DNA of 22,322 nt from Gammaproteobacteria bacterium (GTDB taxonomy: Bacteria; Pseudomonadota; Gammaproteobacteria; UBA7966): contig DNIF01000092.1 of assembly GCA_003485715.1 (NCBI GenBank), positions 1-22,322 of the forward strand, given 5' to 3'. Shown here piece by piece: positions 16,193 through 22,322 of the stretch. A program made the translations under genes and the position numbers. The notes under the pieces were generated by a model. The model did no database searches, had not been told where the DNA came from, and saw nothing but the letters and a program-made list of their open reading frames with translations. The number at the start of each line of letters is the position of its first letter. Within the stretch, counting starts at the first letter, position 1.

Positions 16193-16525
16193 ATGGAATG
16201 GCTGGTGGCGACAGCGATCGGTGTCTGTGCCGGGAGTGGAATTTTCCTCATGCTCGGTCGGCGTACTTTTGATCTGGTGCTGGGCTTCGGTCTGCTCTCA
16301 CACGCGGTGAATTGCTTCATCTTCGTGATGGGACGCCTGATTCCGGGCGCGGCACCGATCCTTTCGCCTGCTGCCACCGTGCATGCCGACCCACTGCCTC
16401 AGGCGCTGGTACTTACCGCAATCGTCATCGGTTTTGCCATGCAGGCGCTGGTGCTGGTGCTGGCGATGACGGCCTTCGGTGCGCATGCCGAGGATGATGT
16501 GGATGTGACGGATAAGGATCCATGA
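16193..16525 (+). CDS. mrpC: Mrp antiporter subunit C (NuoK-like)
   Basis: Small membrane subunit of 110 aa homologous to NuoK/MnhC, part of the membrane domain of the Mrp complex. It has three hydrophobic helices: one near the N-terminus, one in FGLLSHAVNCFIFVMGR and one in QALVLTAIVIGFAMQALVLVL, the most conserved block of the family. The ATG at 16193 lies 4 bp after the mrpA stop; the same frame is open upstream but enters mrpA. The C-terminus is acidic (AEDDVDVTDKDP). The stop overlaps the mrpD start as ATGA. Confidence 0.94.
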   Translation: MEWLVATAIGVCAGSGIFLMLGRRTFDLVLGFGLLSHAVNCFIFVMGRLIPGAAPILSPAATVHADPLPQALVLTAIVIGFAMQALVLVLAMTAFGAHAEDDVDVTDKDP

Positions 16526-18048
16526 ACGGCTCCACGCTCGTGGTGGCACCAATTGCCGTGCCGCTCATTGCCGCCGTCCTGCTGCTCTGGATCGAAGCGC
16601 AGGCACCGCGGTGGCTGCGCCTCTGCTCAGGCCTCTCGCTCCTGATCGGTGTCGTGGTTGCTGCGACCCTGTCATCGATCGTCGATGTGGATGCTTCTGG
16701 GGTGCGTGCGCCCGGATTGCACGCGGTGGGGGACTGGGTACCACCCTTCGGGATTGTGCTGGTGGCCGATGGGCTTTCCACACTGATGGTCCTGCTCACG
16801 GCGGTCGTGGTCGGCATCTCCGTGTGGCAGAGCATGGCGCTCGGGATCGACCTCGCCGGTCGCCACTACCACACCTTGGTCCAGCTCCAGATCATGGGTC
16901 TGAACGGTGCCTTTCTCACCGGGGATTTCTTCAATCTGTTTGTCTTCTTCGAGGTGCTGCTGCTCGCATCCTATGGTTTGTTGCTACAGGGTGGGGCCGA
17001 GCGGCAGTTACGTCCCGGGCTGCACTACGTAGTGATCAATCTGCTCGGCTCGGCGCTTTTTTTGCTTGGGGCGGGGCTGCTGTACGGGGCGGCAGGCACA
17101 CTCAACATGGCCGATCTGGCGCGACGCCTGCCCGACCTCGAGCCGCAGGCCGGGCAACTGACCGCTGTGGCCTGCACCCTGCTCGGTGTGGTATTCGCGC
17201 TCAAGGGGGCCGTAGGACCGCTCGGTCTCTGGTTGCCGGGCGTGTATACCCGGCTGCCGGGAGGAGTGGCGATCCTCTTTGCCCTCATGACCAAGGTCGG
17301 TCTCTACGCACTGCTCAGGCTGTACGTCGATGTCCTGGCGGCGGCCCCGGAGATCTGGCTGGCTGGCGCACGCATGGTGCTCTGGTGCGCCGGGGTGTTG
17401 GCGATGGCCATGGCCGCGTTTCTGGTGCTTGGTGTATCCACCCTTTCGGGTCTGGCGGCGGCCGTCGTGCTCATCTCCTCCGGGACAGTACTGACCGCGC
17501 TTTCTTTCGCCACAGTCCCCGCGATTTCGGCGACGCTGTATTACTTGGTGCATTCCACGCTTGCGACGGCACTGCTCTTCGCGCTCGCCGACCTGCTCCG
17601 GCGCGAGCGGCCACAGGCCCGTGACGACTTCACCAGCGGTGAATCGCTGTCGCCTGCGCTGCGCGCATGGCTCGCAATCGGTCTGCTCGCCGTCAGTGGG
17701 CTGCCGCCGTTTTCGGGTTTCATAGCCAAGTTCGGTGTCCTTGCGGGCAGCCTCGGGCACAGTGGGTGGGGCTGGTTCTGGCTCCTGGTTCTGGTTGCAG
17801 GCCTTGCCACGCTGGCGCGCAGTGCTGATGCCTGGCTCACCATCGGTGGCGGTCCACGAGCTGCACGTCCTGCTTCCTTCGCCTCGCTGTGTCCGGTAGC
17901 CGTGCTCGCGATCCTTGGGGTTGCCATTGCACTGGCAGCGGCTCCAGTGCAGCAGTGGGGTCTCGATGCGGCCAGGCAGATCGAATCCGGCACCAGTCGG
18001 ATGGCGCTCGATGTGGACGTACATCCTCGTACTGGAGGACACCCGTGA
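16522..18048 (+). CDS. mrpD: Mrp antiporter subunit D (NuoM/N-like)
   Basis: Antiporter-like core subunit of 508 aa with about 14 hydrophobic helices, homologous to NuoM/NuoN. Conserved features are Glu144 in FVFFEVLLLASYGLLL, Lys228 in LKGAVGPLGLWLPGVY, and SGLPPFSGFIAKFGVL near the C-terminal third. These charged residues lie in the proposed proton channel. The start overlaps the mrpC stop by 4 bases and the stop overlaps mrpE in the same way, so subunits are made by coupled translation. Length is normal for the family. Confidence 0.95.
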   Translation: MNGSTLVVAPIAVPLIAAVLLLWIEAQAPRWLRLCSGLSLLIGVVVAATLSSIVDVDASGVRAPGLHAVGDWVPPFGIVLVADGLSTLMVLLTAVVVGISVWQSMALGIDLAGRHYHTLVQLQIMGLNGAFLTGDFFNLFVFFEVLLLASYGLLLQGGAERQLRPGLHYVVINLLGSALFLLGAGLLYGAAGTLNMADLARRLPDLEPQAGQLTAVACTLLGVVFALKGAVGPLGLWLPGVYTRLPGGVAILFALMTKVGLYALLRLYVDVLAAAPEIWLAGARMVLWCAGVLAMAMAAFLVLGVSTLSGLAAAVVLISSGTVLTALSFATVPAISATLYYLVHSTLATALLFALADLLRRERPQARDDFTSGESLSPALRAWLAIGLLAVSGLPPFSGFIAKFGVLAGSLGHSGWGWFWLLVLVAGLATLARSADAWLTIGGGPRAARPASFASLCPVAVLAILGVAIALAAAPVQQWGLDAARQIESGTSRMALDVDVHPRTGGHP

Positions 18049-18560
18049 GCGCCCGGAGTCTGCGGAGGCGGATCCTGCCGGCGCCGGCAACCTCAGTGGC
18101 GCTCACCTTTGCCTGGGTGGCCCTGCAGGGGCAATGGTCGGTTGCTGGCTTCACCGCTGGTGCCCTGCTCGGCATCGTGCTTCCCCTCTGCATGGTTTCC
18201 CTGGTTCGCGATCCCCGTCTACCCAACTCCCTCAGCGGCTCACTCGCACTACTCGTACTTGTGTGTCACGACATCATCGTGGCAAACATCGATGTCGCCT
18301 GGCGTGTACTGGGGCCGGAGCGTGTGCTCCGGCCGACCTTCGTGTGGGTGCCTCTGGACCTTGAAACTCCCGAGGCCATTGCCCTGCTTGCCAGCATCAT
18401 CACCTTGACTCCCGGAACTCTGTCGGCAGACTTGTCCAGGGATCGGCGTCAATTGCTGGTACACGTGCTGCATGCGCCGGAACCTGAAGCGGTCGTCAAA
18501 CAGATCAAGTCACGCTACGAGACGCGCCTCCAGCGCCTTTTCGAGGCACGGAACCCGTGA
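18045..18560 (+). CDS. mrpE: Mrp antiporter subunit E
   Basis: MrpE/MnhE subunit of 171 aa, needed for assembly or full activity of the antiporter. The GTG at 18045 overlaps the mrpD stop as GTGA and has a good ribosome site (GGAGG) 6 nt upstream; the longer frame back to 17889 lies inside mrpD. Two or three N-terminal helices are followed by the family block VANIDVAWRVLGP and a cytoplasmic part with TLTPGTLSADLS, then a charged C-terminus. The stop overlaps the mrpF start. Confidence 0.94.
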   Translation: MSARSLRRRILPAPATSVALTFAWVALQGQWSVAGFTAGALLGIVLPLCMVSLVRDPRLPNSLSGSLALLVLVCHDIIVANIDVAWRVLGPERVLRPTFVWVPLDLETPEAIALLASIITLTPGTLSADLSRDRRQLLVHVLHAPEPEAVVKQIKSRYETRLQRLFEARNP

Positions 18561-18814
18561 TTGCCATCGCCATGTTCATCACCGGTGCTGCCATGGTGCT
18601 CGCTGCGTTGCGGCTGCTGAGAGGGCCTACGATCGAGGACCGTGTACTTGCCCTCGATACCCTCTACGTGGACGCTCTTGCCTTGCTCGTGTTGATGGGC
18701 ATCGCCCTTGAGTCGCGCGTGTACTTCGAGACCGCATTGGTAATGGCGGTGCTGGGCTTCGTTGCCACCGTTGCGGTTGCGGCATATCTCAGACGTGGGA
18801 GGATCATGCCGTGA
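18557..18814 (+). CDS. mrpF: Mrp antiporter subunit F
   Basis: MrpF/MnhF subunit of 85 aa with three membrane helices. The conserved family stretch RLLRGPTIEDRVLALDTL is at residues 19-36. The GTG start at 18557 overlaps the mrpE stop as GTGA, and the stop overlaps the mrpG start in the same manner. Small hydrophobic subunit of the antiporter membrane complex; length is normal. Confidence 0.94.
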   Translation: MIAIAMFITGAAMVLAALRLLRGPTIEDRVLALDTLYVDALALLVLMGIALESRVYFETALVMAVLGFVATVAVAAYLRRGRIMP

Positions 18815-19230
18815 CGTCTCCCACGGATCTGGTCGGGTTGCTCGCCGTGCTCGGCGCAGTGTTCGTGTTGCTTGGATCCCTGGGGATCGTGAAGCTGTCC
18901 AGCTACCTCTTGCGACTGCACGCCGCCACCAAGGCTTCTACCCTCGGCGTGGGTGCGATCCTGCTGGCCTCGGCCCTGCATTTCAGTGCGCGCGAAGGCG
19001 GCGCGAGTCTCATCGAAGTGCTGGCGGCGATACTGCTCTTTGCGACCGTACCGGTATCGGCGCAAATGCTTGCCCGGGCGGCACTGCACATGCACCCTCA
19101 CCTTGGCCCGCCGCCGCCCGACGGTAAATCTCGGCAAACAGAGCCGGGAGATGACGGGGAGCGCTCGCAAGCCATGGGAACTCGGCGCCGGTCAGCCGGC
19201 TCTGAGGGCCAGTCAACGCCGTACCCCTGA
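18811..19230 (+). CDS. mrpG: Mrp antiporter subunit G
   Basis: MrpG/MnhG subunit of 139 aa. Three helices with the family blocks LGSLGIVKLSSYLLRLHAATKASTLG and ILLFATVPVSAQMLARAA are kept (motif positions about residues 22-90). After the last helix there is a hydrophilic Pro/Gly/Arg-rich tail of roughly 40 residues that I do not expect in the core family and that may be dispensable. GTG start overlapping the mrpF stop. Last subunit gene of the antiporter operon; the next gene starts 17 bp downstream. Confidence 0.93.
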   Translation: MTSPTDLVGLLAVLGAVFVLLGSLGIVKLSSYLLRLHAATKASTLGVGAILLASALHFSAREGGASLIEVLAAILLFATVPVSAQMLARAALHMHPHLGPPPPDGKSRQTEPGDDGERSQAMGTRRRSAGSEGQSTPYP

Positions 19231-19247
19231 CGGAGAAGCAACTTCCA

Positions 19248-19571
19248 ATGAAGCCTTATGCCTTGCTTTTTTGCCTGCCTGCGCTGCTCACATGGGAGCC
19301 GGTGCTGGCCACCACCGCGATGGGCATCGGCACGCGAGACTGCACTGCCTTCCTGCGCGCCCGGGAGATCGGTTCGGAGCAGGCAATCGACTCCTACGTC
19401 GCGTGGGGGCTTGGCTACCTGACGGGACGCAATGCTGCAATGCGCGGGCGTCGCCCGGTACTGGTGGATGGTGGCGGTCTCGCTCACTGGCTCTCGGCCT
19501 GGTGCAAGCAGAACCCCTCAGCTCCGGTATTCGATGGGCTGGAGACATTCGCCCGCGAGAGTGGGGGGTGA
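19248..19571 (+). CDS. Small secreted HdeA/Rap1a-like protein
   Basis: Exported protein of 107 aa with a signal peptide (LLFCLPALLTWEPVLAT) and a mature part of about 85 residues. It holds two cysteines, in DCTAFLRAR and AWCKQNP, likely forming one disulfide, with the block AIDSYVAWGLGYLTGRNAA between them. This pattern, including a C-terminal WC-x-NP, is seen in small periplasmic HdeA or Rap1a/Tai-like proteins; the family call is by eye only. GGAGAAG lies 9 nt before the ATG. It follows mrpG by 17 bp and its TGA overlaps a possible GTG start of the lipoprotein gene, so it is probably in the antiporter transcript. Confidence 0.7.
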   Translation: MKPYALLFCLPALLTWEPVLATTAMGIGTRDCTAFLRAREIGSEQAIDSYVAWGLGYLTGRNAAMRGRRPVLVDGGGLAHWLSAWCKQNPSAPVFDGLETFARESGG

Positions 19572-19627
19572 GTGTCCGCTTGAGCGAGGGGCTGCGGTCG
19601 TCTTCACCGTTTCCGACTTCGGCGACG

Positions 19628-20359
19628 ATGCCATCAGGTGCCGTGAACATCGGCAATCAGATCGCTACCTGTGCGCGCGTCCTCTGTCTGGCGTTGCCGC
19701 TCGTGATCCTCGGCTGCGGCGGTAAAGGTGATGATTTGCAGCCACTCGATAAGGGGCTGGTCTGGCGGTACGCGGTCATCCATCAGGTGGGTGAGAACAC
19801 GCGCCGTTCGGTACTCGAGGAACGCAGTCTCGGGCGTCTGCCCGGGGCCGAAGAACCTGTGTACGGCGTGGCGCAGCACGACGGCTCGGTCGATGTTCTG
19901 GCGCGCGCGGATGATGGTGTCCGGCGAGTCGGCATCGCCAACGCGGCAGGCACGATAACTCCTCTTTCACCTCCCGAATGGGTAGTGCCGTCGGCCGGGG
20001 TGGACGTCTGGACAATCGCTACTACCACCGGCGTCATAGAGCGTCGGGTCGAAGATTTCGAAGAGGCAGGATTTCGCTTGCCGGTCGCCGTGACCATCGA
20101 GTACCGACGAACAGGCGAGGGGCGTCGCGTCGAAGTGCCTGCGGGCACCTTTGAGGGATGCACCGAGTTTACTGGCCGCGGAGTTCGTGAGGTGGTGCGT
20201 AATCGCCTTGGGCAACTCACCCGCGTCACCGTGGAGCAAACCGATTCTTACTGCCCGGGCATGGGGCTGGTTCTGCGCGAACGGCGAGAATTCACCGACA
20301 ATCCCATTATTCTGAACGGCAGCTATCGCCGGGTGCTGACCCAGTTGCGCCGGCTCTGA
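19628..20359 (+). CDS. Predicted lipoprotein, paralogue of the one at 11359
   Basis: Exported protein of 243 aa with a hydrophobic signal segment and lipobox ILGC (Cys30). The mature part has GLVWRYAV near its N-terminus and the blocks RRVEVPAGTFEGCTEFTGRG and CPGMGLVLRERREF near its C-terminus, which match the lipoprotein at 11359 in order and spacing. Both end in a short R/L-rich motif (VLTQLRRL here, LELTRLNRP there). The ATG at 19628 gives a compact signal peptide; a GTG at 19568 overlapping the previous stop as GTGA is the main alternative. The frame is open to 18953 but that part is antiporter sequence in another frame. Function unknown; location in the cell envelope is inferred. Confidence 0.78.
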   Translation: MPSGAVNIGNQIATCARVLCLALPLVILGCGGKGDDLQPLDKGLVWRYAVIHQVGENTRRSVLEERSLGRLPGAEEPVYGVAQHDGSVDVLARADDGVRRVGIANAAGTITPLSPPEWVVPSAGVDVWTIATTTGVIERRVEDFEEAGFRLPVAVTIEYRRTGEGRRVEVPAGTFEGCTEFTGRGVREVVRNRLGQLTRVTVEQTDSYCPGMGLVLRERREFTDNPIILNGSYRRVLTQLRRL

Positions 20360-20403
20360 GGTGGCATTTGTTAGAGGATGAGTCAAGCGATCGGCTGTAG
20401 GCT

Positions 20404-20419
20404 GCTCGCTTCGGCGAGC
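20404..20419. terminator. Hairpin between convergent lipoprotein and bamE genes
   Basis: GCTCGC-TTCG-GCGAGC forms a 6-bp GC-rich stem with a stable TTCG loop, extendable by one G.U and one C-G pair. It lies 45 bp after the lipoprotein stop and 80 bp beyond the bamE stop, between two convergent genes. Only a weak T-rich stretch follows (CGTTCCTTTCGT), so it is a likely but not classical intrinsic terminator. Confidence 0.5.
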
Positions 20420-20499
20420 GGGGTCCCGTTCCTTTCGTAACAACGGTGCGACCAACCCGGCACTGTACTTGCGCGAAAGTTCCGCTTTGCCGAGTGTTC

Positions 20500-21315
20500 T
20501 CAGAGATCTTCCTGCTCGGGGATCTTCTGGGCTCGGCGGGTGTCGAGTTCATCGCCCATGCCTATACCCCGCAGCATGCGACGGAAGATCCCGGAGCGTG
20601 GTTCTTCGGTCTCTGCCGAATCGGCCTCCTCGCGTTGCTCCGCATCGTTGGAGTCCTTGGCCAAGGCCTTCTCGACCGCCGCCTGTGATCGCGCGCGCTC
20701 TGCCGCGCGTCCTTGCTCCTCCGGGCTTTCGCCGAGGAGCCTGGCGCGGGCGCGGGCGTCCCGCTCCGCACGTTCGCGCTCGGCCTCCTCGACCTCGATG
20801 AGATGCTCGGCTGCCTTGTCCGCCTGGGAGGTATCGCCCAGGCCGACCCGCTCCCGCATGCGATCGATGAGGCGCCGATCGGCGTCCGGCACGGCAACTT
20901 CAACGTCTGGTTTGCGCTCCACCACCAGCGGACCCGGGGCAGGCCGCACGTCACCATCTACGCGCATCAGTTTTTCGCCGTCGAAGAAGAGTGAGATCTG
21001 GCGGCGTTGGCGCGGATTCCGACCGTCCTGGAAGGTGTAGAGGTAGTCCCAACGGTTACTGTGGAAAACATCGATGAGCACTGGCGTGCCCATGATGTGG
21101 CGGACCTTGGATTTCTCCATGCCTGGCTGCAACTGCGCGAGCATCTCCTGGGTCACCACGTTGCCCTGCTGGACATCCACCCGGTAGACGAAGGGCAGTT
21201 CTTCCTTCCTTGGCAGGACACGGTCGACGGCGGCGCAGCCGCCCAAGAGGGGGCCGGTCAAGACAACCAGCGCGGCGGGAAGGGCAGCGATCGCGGGAGT
21301 GGGTCTCAGGGGCAT
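20500..21315 (-). CDS. bamE: Outer-membrane assembly lipoprotein BamE/OmlA with long C-terminal extension
   Basis: Lipoprotein of the BAM beta-barrel assembly complex at the inner face of the outer membrane, 271 aa. The signal peptide ends in lipobox LLGGC (Cys27). The BamE fold spans about residues 40-120 with the hallmark YRVDVQQGN (44-52), LQPGMEKSKVRHIMGTP and RWDYLYTF. Residues 125-271 are an added charged, Glu/Arg/Ala-rich region, probably helical or disordered, ending with SGIFRRMLRGIGMGDE (241-256). Most BamE proteins stop near 110-180 residues. The ATG at 21315 is preferred; upstream codons to 21393 include the promoter palindrome. It is divergent from fur, an arrangement common in gammaproteobacteria. 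Confidence 0.93.
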   Translation of the reverse strand: MPLRPTPAIAALPAALVVLTGPLLGGCAAVDRVLPRKEELPFVYRVDVQQGNVVTQEMLAQLQPGMEKSKVRHIMGTPVLIDVFHSNRWDYLYTFQDGRNPRQRRQISLFFDGEKLMRVDGDVRPAPGPLVVERKPDVEVAVPDADRRLIDRMRERVGLGDTSQADKAAEHLIEVEEAERERAERDARARARLLGESPEEQGRAAERARSQAAVEKALAKDSNDAEQREEADSAETEEPRSGIFRRMLRGIGMGDELDTRRAQKIPEQEDL

Positions 21316-21332
21316 GTTCAATCCATGAGGTA

Positions 21333-21346
21333 ACTGACCGGTCAGT
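21333..21346. promoter_or_regulatory. Perfect palindrome ACTGACCGGTCAGT upstream of bamE
   Basis: A 14-bp perfect palindrome 18 bp before the bamE ATG, next to a minus-strand TAGACT that could be the bamE -10 box (21349-21344). The shape resembles operators of TetR-family repressors. No TetR gene is in the window. The base composition and position suggest repression of bamE or of both divergent genes. Confidence 0.4.
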
Positions 21347-21418
21347 CTAGCTCGCTCCGGTCTGGCTCGGCCATCGAGGGGGCTCCAGGCCAAAAGCGGA
21401 ACCCCGACCGTGCAGCGT

Positions 21419-21424
21419 TATACT
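21419..21424 (+). promoter_or_regulatory. Probable -10 box of fur
   Basis: TATACT lies 58 bp before the fur ATG. The sequence 17 bp upstream (GCGGAA) is a poor -35 element, so the promoter may need an activator or be weak. No obvious Fur box is seen here. Confidence 0.4.
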
Positions 21425-21481
21425 CCCGGACCGGACAAAGGTGCCCGCGAGCCGGGCACACCTAAGCGGGGATCACGTGGG

Positions 21482-21913
21482 ATGGACAAGCACGAATTGC
21501 GGCGCGCCGGCCTGAAGGCGACCCTCCCGAGACTCCGCATCCTCCAACTATTGGAGGAACGCGCGGTGTCCCACATGAGTGCGGAGGACGTCTACCGGGC
21601 GCTGCTCGAGGCCGGTGAGGACGTGGGCCTTGCGACCGTGTACCGCGTCCTGACCCAGTTCGAGGCGGCGGGGCTTGTGTCCCGGCACCATTTCGAGGGC
21701 GGACATTCCGTCTTCGAGCTCAATCAGGGAGAGCACCACGATCACATCGTCTGCTCGGAATGCGGGCATATCGTCGAGTTCATCGACCCGATCATCGAAG
21801 AGCGCCAGAATCGAGTAGCCGAGGAGCATGGCTTCCGGTTGGCGGATCACGCACTGGTTCTGCACGGGATCTGCACCGACAGCAAGTGTGAGCGCCGGGG
21901 GCGCGGTCGCTGA
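21482..21913 (+). CDS. fur: Ferric uptake regulator Fur
   Basis: Iron-responsive DNA-binding repressor of 143 aa. The N-terminal winged-helix domain starts ELRRAGLKATLPRLRILQLL and contains GLATVYRVLTQFEAAGLV (49-66, recognition helix). The C-terminal dimer and metal domain has HHDH (85-88), the structural zinc cysteines Cys91 and Cys94 in CSEC, and a second pair Cys131 and Cys136 near the C-terminus. The ATG at 21482 gives the usual family start; the frame is open to 21410 but the added residues overlap the predicted promoter. It lies divergent to bamE and convergent to recN. Confidence 0.96.
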   Translation: MDKHELRRAGLKATLPRLRILQLLEERAVSHMSAEDVYRALLEAGEDVGLATVYRVLTQFEAAGLVSRHHFEGGHSVFELNQGEHHDHIVCSECGHIVEFIDPIIEERQNRVAEEHGFRLADHALVLHGICTDSKCERRGRGR

Positions 21914-21918
21914 GGCTT

Positions 21919-22322
21919 TCAGTGTCCCGCCAGCCCGAGCAGCGCGCCGGCGTGGCGAAGCCCCTCGGGTGTGAGTTCGACTCCCCCCAACATGCGCGCG
22001 ATTTCGGTAACCCGCGCCTCGGCAGTGAGCGCCTCAACCTCCGTGAGGGTCTGGCCGGTCTCCGTCCGCTTGCTCACGGCGAAGTGCTGGCCGGCCTGCG
22101 CTGCAACCTGTGCGAGATGGGTCACGCAGAGCACCTGACGGTGCCCGGCCAGCCGGCGCAATTCGCGTCCGATCACATCGGCCGTCCGGCCACCAATCCC
22201 GGCATCCACCTCGTCGAAGATGAGCGTGGGCACTCCGGCGTCCCCGGCCAGGACCACCTGGATGGCGAGTGCGATGCGAGCGATCTCGCCTCCGGATGCG
22301 ACCTTCCCGAGCGGGCGCGGCT
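21919..22322 (-). CDS. recN: DNA repair protein RecN, C-terminal part
   Basis: SMC-like ATPase that acts in repair of double-strand breaks. Only the last 134 or so residues are in the window and the frame runs off the right edge. Visible are the ABC signature KVASGGEIARIALAIQ, the Walker B and D-loop segment LIFDEVDAGIGGRTADVIG, and the H-loop LCVTHLAQVAAQAGQHF, all in the expected order. The stop lies 5 bp from the fur stop on the other strand. The neighbouring bamE-fur-recN order matches many gammaproteobacteria. Confidence 0.96.
   Translation of the reverse strand, partial: PRPLGKVASGGEIARIALAIQVVLAGDAGVPTLIFDEVDAGIGGRTADVIGRELRRLAGHRQVLCVTHLAQVAAQAGQHFAVSKRTETGQTLTEVEALTAEARVTEIARMLGGVELTPEGLRHAGALLGLAGH

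Noticed and set aside
17008..18090. 360-codon open frame on the minus strand
   Set aside because: Antisense to mrpD; rich in Arg, Gln and Glu with no family resemblance. It is a shadow of the coding strand.

Overview
The window is bacterial, high in GC by eye, and densely coded. The right-hand order bamE/omlA (minus), fur (plus), recN (minus), together with a Fur that begins like those of gammaproteobacteria and a fused MrpA/MrpB subunit, points to a high-GC gammaproteobacterium. I cannot name the genus from sequence alone. I see no tRNA, rRNA, insertion sequence, integrase or CRISPR array.

Region 1 (1-932): the 3' part of an EamA/DMT-family exporter on the plus strand, cut by the window edge. 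Its last 433 bases overlap, tail to tail, the 3' end of the next gene cluster.

Region 2 (500-9454, minus strand): a long, tightly packed operon that looks like a membrane-lipid modification pathway. In transcription order it holds a fatty-acid desaturase, a possible 36-codon small gene, an FAD amine-oxidase-like oxidoreductase, a DUF1365 protein, a cyclopropane-synthase-like methyltransferase (CFA1), a DUF2878 membrane protein, a DUF1295 membrane protein, a second CFA-like methyltransferase (CFA2) and a GT39-type membrane glycosyltransferase. Gene ends overlap or lie 1-27 bp apart at most junctions; the largest gap is 98 bp. The FAD-DUF1365-CFA trio with DUF2878 and a nearby photolyase is the core of light/singlet-oxygen (ChrR-sigmaE or LitR type) regulons in other proteobacteria. 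Here it is enlarged by a desaturase, a second methyltransferase, DUF1295 and a glycosyltransferase, and no regulator gene is present.

Region 3 (9455-9808): a 354-bp divergent control region. It has a good sigma70-type promoter reading toward the desaturase (TTGACG, 17 bp, TATGCT on the minus strand) and a cluster of three related ATGA(A)CA motifs overlapping it.

Region 4 (9809-13297, plus strand): an iron-sulfur (PhrB/CryB-type) photolyase with all four cluster cysteines, then a lipoprotein and a secreted alpha/beta hydrolase.

Region 5 (13378-20359, plus strand): a complete mrp/mnh/pha multisubunit Na+/H+ antiporter operon (fused AB, then C, D, E, F, G, all but the first junction by 4-base overlaps). 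It is followed by a small secreted HdeA/Rap1a-like protein and a second lipoprotein, a clear paralogue of the one beside the photolyase.

Region 6 (20404-22322): housekeeping. It has a terminator-like hairpin, bamE/omlA with an unusually long charged C-terminus, a perfect 14-bp palindrome in the bamE leader, fur, and the 3' end of recN running off the window.

The most interesting unit is Region 2 plus the photolyase: a candidate photo-oxidative or membrane-stress system that remodels unsaturated acyl chains. The two CFA-like enzymes each differ from E. coli Cfa in the bicarbonate-binding active site, so the product is probably not a plain cyclopropane fatty acid.
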